Positions 53,946 to 64,000 of a stretch of 64,000 bases of DNA are shown here, in pieces. The notes under the pieces were generated by a model. The model saw only the letters and a program-made list of their open reading frames with translations. It searched no databases and was not told where the DNA came from. Positions within the stretch are counted from its first letter, which is position 1, and every line of letters starts with the position of its first letter. A program made the translations under genes and the position numbers. Source of the DNA: Arctopsyche grandis (taxonomy: Eukaryota; Arthropoda; Insecta; Trichoptera; Hydropsychidae); the NCBI RefSeq assembly GCF_051622035.1, contig NC_135365.1:1912501-1976500 (forward strand), given 5' to 3'.

Positions 53946-54931
53946 ATAGTCAATTTTCTTTAACGTTAGTTGTTTTACATATTGATTATTCATATATTGA
54001 AAAGAATATATGTGTTCTGTGTTGTCTGTAATAAGTTGACCATCTGTAATACCACTCATGAGTTTTTATTATATGAAAATGTTTATTATAAATTGGTTTA
54101 TTTCTGTAACTTGATTAATAAATTATTTATTATTTATTGTATTGCTTGTTTCTTGTCTTGCTATTATTGTTTATATTTCATTGTGTTTTGCAATCTACGT
54201 ATAAATTACTAACTGATTTATATTTGTTATGTATTCATCATAATTTATATTTATTACGTATATTTAAAATTATTAATTATTTATTATGGAAATTGTATCA
54301 ATCGTAGAAATTGTACTAGTCTGTCTATTATACATGCGTTTTCTTCTCACCTTCTTTTAATATTGATGATTGGAAAGCCAATTTTAATATATGTACAATA
54401 AAAAAAATCTGTATATCTTTTTTGATTCCTTTTTATTACTTTGTTTTATCATAAATTTTATTGTAAATATGTACAATGTTTGCTATATAATATAGTATAG
54501 TATATATAGCAAAAGATAATACAAAGCTACAAAAGCAATTAATTTTTTCAATGTCCTTAATTTAGTTCACTCGCCATTAGGTGGGAAATCCTTTTTAAAT
54601 CTTCTGTCGGGCGCAATATGGTGTATATAGAGTTTAAGGGCTATTTGCAAAGAAATGTTATAACATTTATCTGTCTATGTTACTACGCCATCTATTGATA
54701 TCGCGTCGAAAAATTACTAAATAATAAAATTTACTACTATTGGTTTGAAACTCGGCTACTGCTGGTTTGAAACTCGAAATTAGGTGAATGTGTCATTCGG
54801 TATAAAGATATTAGGTGAATTTACCATTAGGTCAATAGATTTTCGGTAAAAGCGTCATTAGTGGAATTGCATTAGGTGAATTGATTTAGGTGTATTGCAT
54901 TCGACCAATTTACCTGCTCCCTCTGTCACTG

Positions 54932-54952
54932 GTCAGAGTTGGGTGCGAGAGG
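54932..54952 (+). promoter_or_regulatory. Residual 5' leader of ZAD copy 9
   Basis: GTCAGAGTTGGGTGCGAGAG is the start-proximal part of the leader left beside the gene after the insertion. Confidence 0.6.
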
Positions 54953-57090
54953 ATGGAGTGCAGGCTTTGTCTTGGACCAGCTCCGGCCGAATCTTCCGTC
55001 TCCATCTTCGGCGATCCTCATCCAGAATGTCTGGAGCAACGCATTCGGACCTGCTGTCAAATTTATGTCAGTTGCTGGTTACAGGTTACAATTATTGTGC
55101 ACCCAATTGGTTAACTCTTATTCCTATCTTTTCTCATCTGCAGGTTAAGAGAAACGATGGGCTGCCAGACATAGTGTGTATTTCGTGTAAGACCAATCTG
55201 GAATTGTTGATCAGCTTTCGAAAGGCTTGTTTTCGAAACAACGAAACGTCTCAACTGAGGTTAGATGATTGCTTGAAGATCAAGACGGAAGAAGTTTTGC
55301 TGGATGATGTAATATGGGACGATGAGCCTTCACTACCGACAATTCACCGAAAGCGTAGTGAAATTTGTTCAAAGCCATTGCCCAGTGAAGCTGAACTTGT
55401 TTTACATAGTAGAGAAAAGCCGTTCAAATGTGACAATTGTTTAAAATCATTTAGTAGTAAATATAAACTTGGGACACATTTAAGATCTCATACGGGGAAA
55501 AATCCTTATAAGTGTGAAATTTGTTTAAAATTATTTACTCAAAAATCTAGTCTTGTGTCACATGAAAAATTGCATACTGGGTCAATGTACAAATGTGACA
55601 TTTGTTTAAAATCATTTTTTCAGAAATATGAACTTGTTATACATTTAAGATCACATACAGGAGAAAAGCCTTACGAGTGTGGTATTTGTTCAAAATCATT
55701 TACTCGTAAATCTGGCCTCGAGTCACATAAAATATTGCATACTGGGATGAAACCACACAAATGTGAAGTTTGTTTAAAATCATTTTCTCTAAAACATAAC
55801 CTCAGGACACACGAAAATTTGCATACTGGGATAAAACCACACAAATGTAACAATTGTTTAAAATCATTTGTTAGTAAATATGAACTTGTTCGTCATTTAC
55901 GAACTCACACAGGGAAAAAGCCTTATGAGTGTAAAATTTGTTTAAAATCATTTATTCAAAAATCTAGTCTTGTGTCACATGAAAAATTGCATACTGGGTC
56001 AATGTACAAATGTGACATTTGTTTAAAATCATTTTTTCAGAAATATGAACTTGTTATACATTTAAGATCACATACAGGAGAAAAGCCTTACGAGTGTGGT
56101 ATTTGTTCAAAATCATTTACTCGTAAATCTGGCCTCGAGTCACATAAAATATTGCATACTGGGATGAAACCACACAAATGTGACATTTGTTTAAAATCAT
56201 TTATTCGGAATTCTTATCTTGTTCGTCATTTGAGATGTCACACCAGGGAAAAGCCTTACAAGTGTGATATTTGTTTAAAATCATTTAGTAGTAAATATAA
56301 ACTTGGGACACATTTAAGATCTCATACGGGGGAAAATCCTTATAAGTGTGAAATTTGTTTAAAATTATTTACTCAAAAACATAGCCTAGTGACACATAAA
56401 ATATTGCATACTGGGATAAAACCACACAAATGTGAAGTTTGTTTAAAATCATTTTCTCTAAAACATAACCTCAGGACACACGAAAATTTGCATACTGGGA
56501 TAAAACCACACAAATGTAACAATTGTTTAAAATCATTTTTTAGTAAATATGAACTTGTTCGTCATTTACGAACTCACACAGGGAAAAAGCCTTATGAGTG
56601 TAAAATTTGTTTAAAATCATTTATTCAAAAATCTAGTCTTGTGTCACATGAAAAATTGCATACTGGGTCAATGTACAAATGTGACATTTGTTTAAAATCA
56701 TTTTTTCATAAATATGAACTTGTTATACATTTAAGATCACATACAGGAGAAAAGCCTTACGAGTGTGGTATTTGTTCAAAATCATTTACTCGTAAATCTG
56801 GCCTCGAGTCACATAAAATATTGCATACTGGGATGAAACCACACAAATGTGACATATGTTTAAAATCATTTTCTCGAAAATATTACCTCAGGGTACATGA
56901 AAAATTGCATACTGGGATAAAACCACACAAATGTGACATTTGTTTAAAATCATTTATTCGGAATTCTTATCTTGTTCGTCATTTGAGATGTCACACCGGG
57001 GAAAAGCCTTACAAGTGTGATATTTGTTTAAAATCATTCACCATTAAATCGTCCCTCACGAAACATATAAGACATCATTCTCCGAAATAG
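54953..57090 (+). CDS. ZAD-C2H2 zinc finger protein, copy 9, 20 fingers
   Basis: Largest member. Exons 54953-55066 and 55144-57090 (686 aa), intron 77 bp (TAT|GTCAGT ... TCTGCAG). [16 protein letters not shown], then [15 protein letters not shown]. Degenerate first finger, then twenty C2H2 fingers ending KHIRHHSPK. The array grew by block copying: fingers 2-4, 7-9 and 15-17 are near-identical triplets, and fingers 5-6 match 13-14. Each triplet has a shortened linker (HTGSMYKC) one residue below normal. The spacing of this linker, 417 and 669 bp (55581, 55998, 56667), equals five and eight fingers less one codon. The frame is completely open despite the inserted element 22 bp upstream of the residual leader. 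Confidence 0.9.
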
Positions 57091-57430
57091 TCTTAAGCTA
57101 TTACCCGGTCAGTCCAGAAACCCTAGTTCCATCGCGTTACATGGGAAAAAGCCCTGATTATGTAGAACAAGTTTTTAAACGGAACCTTATTATTATTATT
57201 CAATAAATCAGATGTAACAGCTCTAGATATGATGTTCTTATACCAGTAAATGATTTTCTATCAGAAACTAGTAATAGACAATATAAATCTTGGGGAAGGT
57301 AAACCCTTAAACTATTCTAGCTGCATTATATTTGACTTAATCAGTATTGATGCTGCATTGACACTTTATGCATCGATGCAGCAAAGCTGCAGAGCACATT
57401 AGAGTTGGAACAGAAGGTAACTTTAACAAA
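57091..57430. repeat. 3' flank of copy 9
   Basis: A short MITE remnant (GCGTTACATGGGAAAAAGCCCTG) then the common 3' flank. The vestigial finger seen after other copies is absent. Confidence 0.55.
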
Positions 57431-57740
57431 TGATATAGCTCGTGCAGCGAAAGCTGGCACGTACCAATACAAACACGTATATTGTGTCCGTGAAGATATG
57501 AATAAGATTTTTTGTATATGTTTTCTAGGACAATCCCTTTCATACGCACCCACTTTCCGAGCATGACAGAAACAACAATTATTTTTTTTATTGCTCAAAG
57601 TGTGCACTACAGAATGATTTTTTCCAGTTTCACTGGTCAGTCACCGATCAACCCCCACAAACTGACGTAATGCGTTCTTATATTGTTTGCTAATTGGTTA
57701 ATTGGAGTTACTTCATTAGAATTAGTGGATATATGATAAT
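57431..57740. other. Intergenic DNA
   Basis: Minus frames at 57337-57607 include CCFCHARKVGAYERDC, which has a zinc-knuckle look but no supporting context. Nothing firm. Confidence 0.3.
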
Positions 57741-57743
57741 AAA

Positions 57744-58525
57744 ATGCTTTGTAATAAAATTGGATCTGGGAAAACACTAACGGGACAATCTCGCGAAATT
57801 GTGTATAATGTTTTCAACTATTTCATGCATCGTATAGTGAATAGTGAAAGTGACGAAAGAAATAGTTTTATGAAAAATTTATATGCTTTTAAAACAAAAT
57901 TTTTCTACAAAAGTTATTAGAAGTTTTGAAAGATAGTTTAAAACTGAAAGGTGCGATTTCTTCGTTAAGAGTTATCGTTCGTAGGCTAGGTTTCAAATGG
58001 AGAAAGATGAAAAATAATAAACAAATACTTATTGAAAAAAGTGTAATTCGACTGAAGAGATCCATATATCTTTCCAAATTAGAAGAGTATAGATTGCAAG
58101 GCCGCCCTATAGTTTACACGGATGAATCCTATATAAATAGCTCACATACGATGCCAAAATCATGGTCCGATGAAACTAGCAAAGGTTGCAGAGTACCGAT
58201 TTATAAGGGTAATATGCTAATAATAGTTCACGCCTGTTCTGAAAAAGGATTTATTCCAAATGCGTTACTTATATATCCATCTAAAATTAAAACCGGAGAT
58301 TATCATAATAATATGAACGCGATTAATTACCAAAAATGGATTAAAGAAAAGCTTGTTCCAAATTTACAACCCCAATCTGTAATTGTTATTGATAATGCGT
58401 CGTACCATAATGTCATGTCAGAACCTATGCCCACATCTAATTCGTACGTACGTACGTTTGTTTTACTTATAATTAAAAAAAAATGCTATTTATCATTTTA
58501 TTCGTGGCACGTATTCAAATATTAA
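57744..58525 (+). pseudogene. Tc1/mariner-type transposase remnant
   Basis: 57744-57920 encodes an N-terminal piece (GSGKTLTGQSREIVYNVFNY). After a stop and frame change, 57926-58525 gives the DDE core: VYTDESYINSSHT with the first aspartate (D66 of this frame), KGNMLIIVHACSEKGFIPNA, GDYHNNMNAINYQKWI and VIVIDNASYHN with the second (D156). Sequence similarity ends at PMPTSNSYV, where TTC|GTACGT may be a splice donor; the third catalytic residue is not visible. The family E repeat at 58725-59000 is probably the 3' end. Confidence 0.7.
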
Positions 58526-58724
58526 ATAAATATGCCATCCAAATTATATCATAGATCTTAAAAATATTACACGATCGGTTGAAATAAAATATATAAATAT
58601 TAGCGTGTTTCTTTCAACAGTCTGTATATGAAAAATGCACTTGTGTGAGTACTGTGCACGTGCCTTCTGTAGCTAATATACCTATACATATTCGTTAAAT
58701 TTGTTTCATTAAAAAATATATTAA

Positions 58725-59000
58725 AAAAAAATTACAATCTCCAAATTGGAAGGGAAAAATAGTGTTGAAAAATTTCAATAAAAAATTTATAGCGTATGTG
58801 TGAGTATATTTTCTCTATAACAGGGCATGATGGAGATTCAATGAACTGATGAAAGAAATAGACTTTCTCTAGATGTAGTTGAAAATGTTTAATTTCAGTT
58901 GTCATGTACTTAATTTAATAAAAAGTATACAAATTGATGTTTAAAATTGTTGTTATTTCTGTCTATATTTTCGTTTATTTTTGACTGTTGTTCCAATTAA
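58725..59000. repeat. Repeat family E, copy after the transposase
   Basis: Matches 15170-15540 and 28050-28230 (GAGTATATTTTCTCTATAAC; CAGGGCATGATGGAG). Confidence 0.5.
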
Positions 59001-59147
59001 TGTTAAAATTTGTTGATTTTATTTTCCTATTTAATATACATATATGTAAATTAAAATAATGTAGGAGCTACATACATGGCGGCCCAAGCAAGCCAAAATC
59101 GCAGGGAGATGAAAAAACAAAGTGGTCTAAGAATATTGTTATTTAAA

Positions 59148-59301
59148 AAAAAGGGGCCGGAACTCACTTGTCAAGTTTTTTATTGGAAAAAATTATATTC
59201 AAATTATATTATATAGAATATTCGTTTGAACCATAAAAACTAAGAAAAAAAGGCGCCGGAACGCCGTTCCACTGCGTTACATGGGGAAAGAAAGCCCCGA
59301 T
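59148..59301. mobile_element. hAT-like MITE remnant
   Basis: Right part matches 38990-39102 (GCCGGAACGCCGTTCCACTG) and is followed by ATTATACA. The left terminus is lost. Confidence 0.6.
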
Positions 59302-59314
59302 TATACATAAGTAC

Positions 59315-60127
59315 TGTAGGAATCTCGTCATCGTCATCGTCATCGAAACATTCAAGAATATTCCGCAACAGCAAACTACATCGAGCGGAACGAAACCCAG
59401 ACGACATACACCTGCAGTCATTATATTAAACTCAGGCGGAACGGCGCCAAATCCAACTCAAGCGGAACGATGCCAAAATCCTTCGAGAATGATCTACCCT
59501 TCACACTCGAGCGGAACGAAACCCAGACGACATACACCTGCAGTCATTATATTAAACTCAAGCGGAACGCCCCTACCAGTCGAGTGGAACCAAAACGGTC
59601 GAAACACGCCGCCACCATTAAAATACATCGAGCGGAACGGCGCCAATCGTTCCAGAAAATTCTACCCCTCGACAAAAGTGCATTCCTCTCTTACGCATCA
59701 ACAAACCACCACCATCGATCAGGTGATTCCAGAAACACTATAAAAGGAGGTACAACCCAAACAACGCCAGTCGACCCACAGCAGCAAGCGTCGACATACA
59801 GCTCCTGACCAGCCACCACTACACTACGCGGACTTGGAAGATCAACCAGCCGGACGAGCCAGCAACGCACTGCCGTATCCAGAGACCTTCCGAACATTGC
59901 CGAACAACGAGCCAGCAACACACTGCCGCATCCAGAGACCTTCTGAACATAGCTGAATGCCGAGCCAGCGACACTCTACCATATCCAGAGACCGCTGAAC
60001 GACATACTTTTGCCCACAAATATAATACCTTTGTACAACCATAGGCAAACAATAAAACTTTATAAAACTAGCACAACAGTGTTTCGTTAGGCTGGGATAC
60101 GGTCAACACTTACCTACCCCGCCTACA
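59315..60127 (+). mobile_element. Solo LTR, 813 bp
   Basis: Starts TGTAGGAATC and ends CCGCCTACA, flanked by GTAC at 59311-59314 and 60128-60131. The empty site (CATATGTACAACTT) is present in the copy 1 flank near 3750. It has a TATA box (CTATAAAAGG, ~59738) and a polyadenylation signal (CAATAAAAC, ~60048). Internal repeats include a CGAGCGGAACG block in two main copies and GAGCCAGC...CCAGAGACC in three. No coding interior: a recombined fossil of an LTR retroelement. Confidence 0.85.
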
Positions 60128-60131
60128 GTAC

Positions 60132-60415
60132 AATTTAAAAATTTGCTACGCAGAACAAGTTTTTAAACGGAACCTTATTATTATTATTCAATAAATCAGA
60201 TTTAACAGCTCTAGAGATGATATATCTATACCAGTATATGGTTTTCTATCAGAAACTAGTAATCAACGGTATAAATCTTGGGTAAGCTGAACCCTTAAAC
60301 TATTCTAGCTGCACTATATTTGACAGTAAAATTGGAACAAAGGGCAACTTTCTCATACAAACATACATACATGTAGGGCTGCTAGGCGGTCCGATTAATC
60401 GGGATTGTCACCGGT
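60132..60415. repeat. Common 3' flank of a lost ZAD copy
   Basis: Continues the flank interrupted by the solo LTR (GAACAAGTTTTTAAACGGAA, TCAGAAACTAGTAAT). Confidence 0.6.
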
Positions 60416-60476
60416 TTTAATAATTGTTTAAAATTATTTGGTAGTAAATATAAACTTGTGTTACATTTAAGATTTC
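60416..60476 (+). pseudogene. Zinc finger fragment, left half
   Basis: Reads NNCLKLFGSKYKLVLHLRF, one C2H2 finger. Broken at ACATTTAAGAT where the LTR-like B copy begins; the array resumes at 60954. Confidence 0.65.
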
Positions 60477-60953
60477 TGTTCAGACTAAGTGTCTGATGGT
60501 CGGCTTTCGTGACCTTACGACCCACGATTTGGCCGATGTTTTTTGGTGCTGACCACCCTGGTCAGCGCACACGAGTTGCGCGCCAACGGTCGCCGCATAA
60601 ACACGCTGTTCGCTCCTCGCCACCGAATGACTAGCTCGAGACTGGTGATGTTTGACTATAGTTGGAGACCAGCTCCAGTATACGTCCGGTGTGCACCAGA
60701 GGAAGCCTGGTCTGTCTTTGTCCAAAGCATGCGTGGTTCGTTGTTTACTCCCCCCCCCCTTTTCCCCCGGTTTGCTCTATGTACATTCAACGTGAAAATA
60801 TAATCATTGTGATCAGATTTACGACCTGTTTCATTGTTATATAATCTCCCGCGACTGTCCCGTCTCACACTCACACTTACACACTGAATGTACAGCTATC
60901 TCACAAACCGACGCAGGTGGCCTCTCGATTGAGAATCCCTGGCGTCCGTATAA
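60477..60953. repeat. LTR-like repeat B, copy splitting a finger array
   Basis: Starts TGTTCAGACTAAGTGTCTG and ends near GGCGTCCGTATA; same order of motifs as 4399-4977. Fossil. Confidence 0.5.
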
Positions 60954-61150
60954 TTTTATATGGGGGAAAAGCCTTATGAGTGTGAAATTTGTTCAAAATC
61001 ATTTACTCATAGATCTTTTCTTGTTTATCATTTAAGATCCCACACAGGGGAAAAGCCGTACAAGTGTGAAATTTGTTTAAAATCTATTTCTTGTAAATCT
61101 AACCTCGAGTCACATAAAAAATTGGTATATATTGGGGCTACCCACGTAAT
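60954..61150 (+). pseudogene. Zinc finger fragment, right half
   Basis: [20 protein letters not shown] then [19 protein letters not shown]: two fingers, the second with a damaged LKSF core. No ZAD, no start. Marks a tenth family member, mostly gone. Confidence 0.7.
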
Positions 61151-61429
61151 TTGATGTATTATAATGAATAAATATACTGTAGCGTATGCTAAAAGAAGCC
61201 GCCGGTTAAGTGCAATCGGATTAGGCCGAGGCGCATCCCTGACACTGTGCGACCGTTATAATTGGTTTCGAGGATTATCTTCAGACTAAGTGCAAGTCGG
61301 CTAAACAATGGCCACCGAATTCGCCTAATAACGGCACCCGGTTCCTTCTCAGAAGTGACAGCGATAGCGTGGGACCGAGTGTCGCGGGAATACATATCCG
61401 GGTACATGTCTAAAGAATAGGGAAGTAAC

Positions 61430-63177
61430 CAGTGGCGGCTCGTGATAATTTTTAGTGGCGGGGCTGCACTGAAAAGATGTCTAAAAAATGTCACCATAAT
61501 TATTCTATCATGTCATAACAGGACAAAATAAGCACAATTTTTGGCGTACGACCACTTACATGTGGATTTAAGTATTATTGAAAAAAAAACTAGCAAAATT
61601 CACCACCCATTAAAGGGGTGCGTCCAAACGCGATGAAGATTTCGAAAAATACGCTGGTACTCCAGTAAGATTGCTAAAAAAAATTCGTTCTTGCTGGTTT
61701 CGCGACGCGGATTAAAAAAAACCCCAAAAACTTAACCCCCTAATTCGTAACGAAAAACATTAACCTGTTGACAATGCATCGATACATCGGTTGTTTCATC
61801 TGCCATAACAGCTAGATAAGTTGCTTTTTTTATTTCAGCACTTATTTGTTCCCTACACACGTTCAAAATACAATCTAAAATTTCATTTTGAATAGTTTTT
61901 GATGTCCCTTTAAAAACCGAAGAAGTTTGAAAATGTTTTTTTAAAGAATCGTCGAAATTTTGTGAATATTCTAGAAGCCCCCGAAAAACTCCTGGATTTT
62001 TTGAATTATCTGTTTCATCGTGTCCCCTCATTGGCATTTCAAATTTACCGCAAAATTTAACGCAATCAATAATTTTAAATAAAACATCCCGATTTTTTTT
62101 TGACGTTTTCGTTATGCTTATCTATTTCCCGCCGACAAGCTTCCCAAAATCGTGAGATTACACACATTTTTTAAGTGTTCGACACTTCCCTCGTGTTTTT
62201 AAATTTATCGTTTAAATGTTTTAAGTCAATAACTCCTGTTTCGTCCAAGATGCTTCGCCTGGCGACTCGCCTCCAAACAAAAGACACGGATAACAAAATA
62301 ACGCGTTTTTTTCTGTACATCTCGTTAACCAATTGTATTTTTTATAAATGTCTGGTTTAAATTTTCGCGAGTAACTAAAAGATCTACTAGTTGCAGGCTG
62401 TGAAATAATTAAATTGGGCGTGAGGCAGCCTAATGCTTTTATAGCGACTTTTTCGGTAAGTTCTAGTCGCGAAAAGTGCAAATTTTGTAAATATTTTACT
62501 GAATTCTTTTGTTCTTCCATTTTTAAAAGAAAAAAAATCTTAATATATTTAAATAAAAATTACGAGAAAAAGTTAAACAGATTTGAAAAAAGTTTGCTGT
62601 TATCAAAATGAAAACGACTCACCGAAGATTTGATGAGGGCTCGTACGCAACCAATTAAGAGTAACGAAAACGAATTAAGCTGTGATCGTGCGATTCAACT
62701 AATCAAATGTAAGATCAAGCGCGCGAAATCTTAAACAAACTGACAGATGAATGTCGTTTAACAGGCGAAGGCTGCCGACTGTCCAGCCCAAAACGGAAGA
62801 GTGAGTGAAAGAGAAAGAGCTATATGCAGTTGCAAATAGCTCTTTCTCTTTCTCGTTCCGAAACTCCGGGCTGGGCAGCGTTCAGCTCGGCGCTGTAACA
62901 CTTTACAGCCAGTACAGCAACATTTTAATTCATCTGTCACCATACAAGTTAGTGAGGTCTTCGAAACGGTCAACATTACTTACAATATCACCCTTTTGGA
63001 CATGGGTGATATTGTAAGTAATATTTACTCTGTCGAAGGCCCCAATAGTTAAGTCCATCCAACTAATAAAAAAAATATCATTAATAAATAAAATATTAAA
63101 TGTATTATTAAATATATATCTTAGAATTTTATAGGAGGGGCTGCAGCCCGGCAGCCCATTAGGACGAGCCGCCACTG
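61430..63177 (-). mobile_element. hAT element, ZMYM1-like, internally deleted
   Basis: Termini CAGTGGCGGCTCGTG and GGACGAGCCGCCACTG; 8-bp duplication GAAGTAAC at 61422-61429 and 63178-63185. Encodes only the front part of a transposase on the minus strand. Two internal inverted repeats lie at 62800-62855 (AAAGAGAAAGAGCTAT and partner) and 62970-63025 (ATTACTTACAATATCACCC and partner). Confidence 0.85.
61732..62520 (-). pseudogene. hAT transposase N-terminal remnant, ZMYM1-like
   Basis: Minus frames in order: SRKFKPDIYKKYNWLTRCTE and NALFCYPCLLFGG (TTF-type zinc finger region, ~62360-62260); a frame-shifted middle with EVSNT and SRFWEACRREI; then MPMRGHDETDNSKNPGVFRG, SSVFKGTSKTIQNEI and LAVMADETTDVSMHCQQVNV (61790-61730), where DETTD holds the first catalytic aspartate. 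The rest of the catalytic core and the dimerisation region are missing, so it cannot move on its own. Confidence 0.75.
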
Positions 63178-63353
63178 GAAGTAACCAGGCGTCGAAGATG
63201 CTCTGAGCGACCTGTCCTTTATAAGGAGGTACTTAGACGATATCAAGACATTCTGGAGGGAGCTCTGCCAGTGTGTGTATCTCCTTAATCACCAATAAAT
63301 GCTGAGAAACGACTTTGGTTTTTTACTTGGATCCTCCACCCACCTCTTCGCAA

Positions 63354-63640
63354 CAATATTATACCAACAAACCAAATCTCTTAATAGATTTTTTAAAATT
63401 ATTTTACTATTAATTTTATTGATAAAAACATAAATAAAAAAAATTATTAAAAGAAATAGTTAAAATTTATATACTCTTTATTTTAATATAATACACCCCC
63501 TTAGAACGTCATTCCTTACTGGTCAAAAATTTTGCCCCCCCCCCCTGGGAAAAGCTGAAGTGACGCCCCTGCTTGCATTTATAAAAAGTTTGATCATGTT
63601 TTATTTATACATATGTATATCGTGGAGATATCTTATAAAC
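63354..63640. other. AT-rich DNA with a hAT-type end
   Basis: 63545-63577 (CCCCTGGGAAAAGCTGAAGTGACGCCCCTG region) mirrors the left end of the element at 43390. The other end is not seen. Confidence 0.4.
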
Positions 63641-64000
63641 TATGGAGGATGAACGAATGAGACGACTGGCATGTTAATGCACGTGTTTATTATATGACAG
63701 CTGAAGACAGTGAGTAGTAGCTCTCCGAACCCAGCCGGGTTGGTCCCCACTCGCAGGAAGGCAACCAAACTCGACCATGTCGTATAAGCGAGCCGCCACA
63801 TCACTCCCCCCCCAGCATCAGCGATACCAAAATTACAAAGAAACAAATTTTACAAAAGAAAAAAAATTATTGTTACACAAAGAGAAAAAATTATTACGTG
63901 GGGAGAAAAAAAAATGTTGACGTGGGTCATCCGCTGTGTACATAGGTGTACCGCCCTGAATGGTCGGTAGATTCGAGGGCGGTGACGTCGCGAGCAGGAC
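63641..64000 (-). mobile_element. TRIM-like LTR element, cut by window end
   Basis: The 3' LTR is at 63641-63800 (minus strand). The polypurine tract and the interior follow to the window edge, matching 18473-19569 and 36065-37109. Fourth member of the family in 64 kb. Confidence 0.8.

Larger units (their letters stand above)
49566..54921. mobile_element. 5.36-kb terminal-inverted-repeat element in copy 9 leader
   Basis: Flanked by a perfect 10-bp duplication, TCTGTCACTG, at 49556-49565 and 54922-54931. The left end (GTAAGTTCGCCTAATGCAAT, then CACCTAATTC) and the right end read on the minus strand (GTAAATTGGTCGAATGCAAT, then CACCTAAATC) are alignable inverted repeats. Both ends carry a run of scattered CCTAAT motifs. 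A 9-10-bp duplication suggests a Mutator-like element, but no known transposase is recognised. The interior is AT-rich, with an LTR-like B fragment and exon-like segments. Confidence 0.72.
61177..63352. repeat. LTR-like repeat C, split by a hAT element
   Basis: Begins TGTAGCGTATGC and ends CTTCGCAACA; without the nested hAT it would be ~430 bp. Its end matches 547-597 and 16336-16425. Target duplication not clear. Fossil. Confidence 0.45.

Noticed and set aside
59470-59921. Open frames up to 112 codons on both strands
   Set aside because: They lie inside a solo LTR with internal repeats; no domain visible.

Overview
The window is AT-rich animal DNA, almost certainly from an insect. Its dominant gene family carries the ZAD zinc-finger-associated domain, which is known from arthropods, joined to arrays of C2H2 zinc fingers. 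The order of insect cannot be fixed from the sequence alone.

The host genes are nine related ZAD-C2H2 genes. Each has two exons: a 114-117 bp exon 1 starting MECRLCL, a 75-84 bp GT-AG intron, and a long finger exon. Plus-strand copies start at 1066, 6257, 12292, 25980, 30105, 37510, 45272 and 54953; one minus-strand copy lies at 16813-17677. Finger counts run from 4 to 20. Most copies keep a conserved leader just upstream of the start codon and a conserved 3' flank that still holds the remains of extra fingers. Broken pieces of the same family lie at 2146-3130, 40857-41190, 60416-60476 and 60954-61150. Genes 7 and 8, with about 2.5 kb each, form a segmental duplication. The only other host-like traces are a kelch-type exon (32443-32596, minus) and a weak exon-like stretch at 33177-33277.

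Most other interpretable sequence is mobile DNA, often nested and often with target duplications that fix its edges. This includes a near-complete piggyBac element with TTAA flanks (21062-23342), a BED-type hAT transposase gene split by an insertion (33894-35974), a ZMYM1-like hAT remnant (61430-63177), and a hAT inside a hAT (43390-44061 in 43130-44702). There are small hAT-like MITEs, foldback elements, a tRNA-derived SINE family, pieces of a Jockey/CR1-like LINE and a Tc1/mariner-type transposase. LTR fossils comprise two small complete non-autonomous elements (18473-19569, 36065-37109), solo LTRs (23398-23559, 59315-60127) and a copy running off the window end. A 68-bp GC-rich minisatellite lies at 48776-49290.

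The most notable arrangement is at 49.5-57.1 kb. The leader of the largest ZAD gene (20 fingers) has been separated from its start codon by a 5,356-bp terminal-inverted-repeat element flanked by a perfect 10-bp target duplication. That element contains several exon-like segments of no recognised family.
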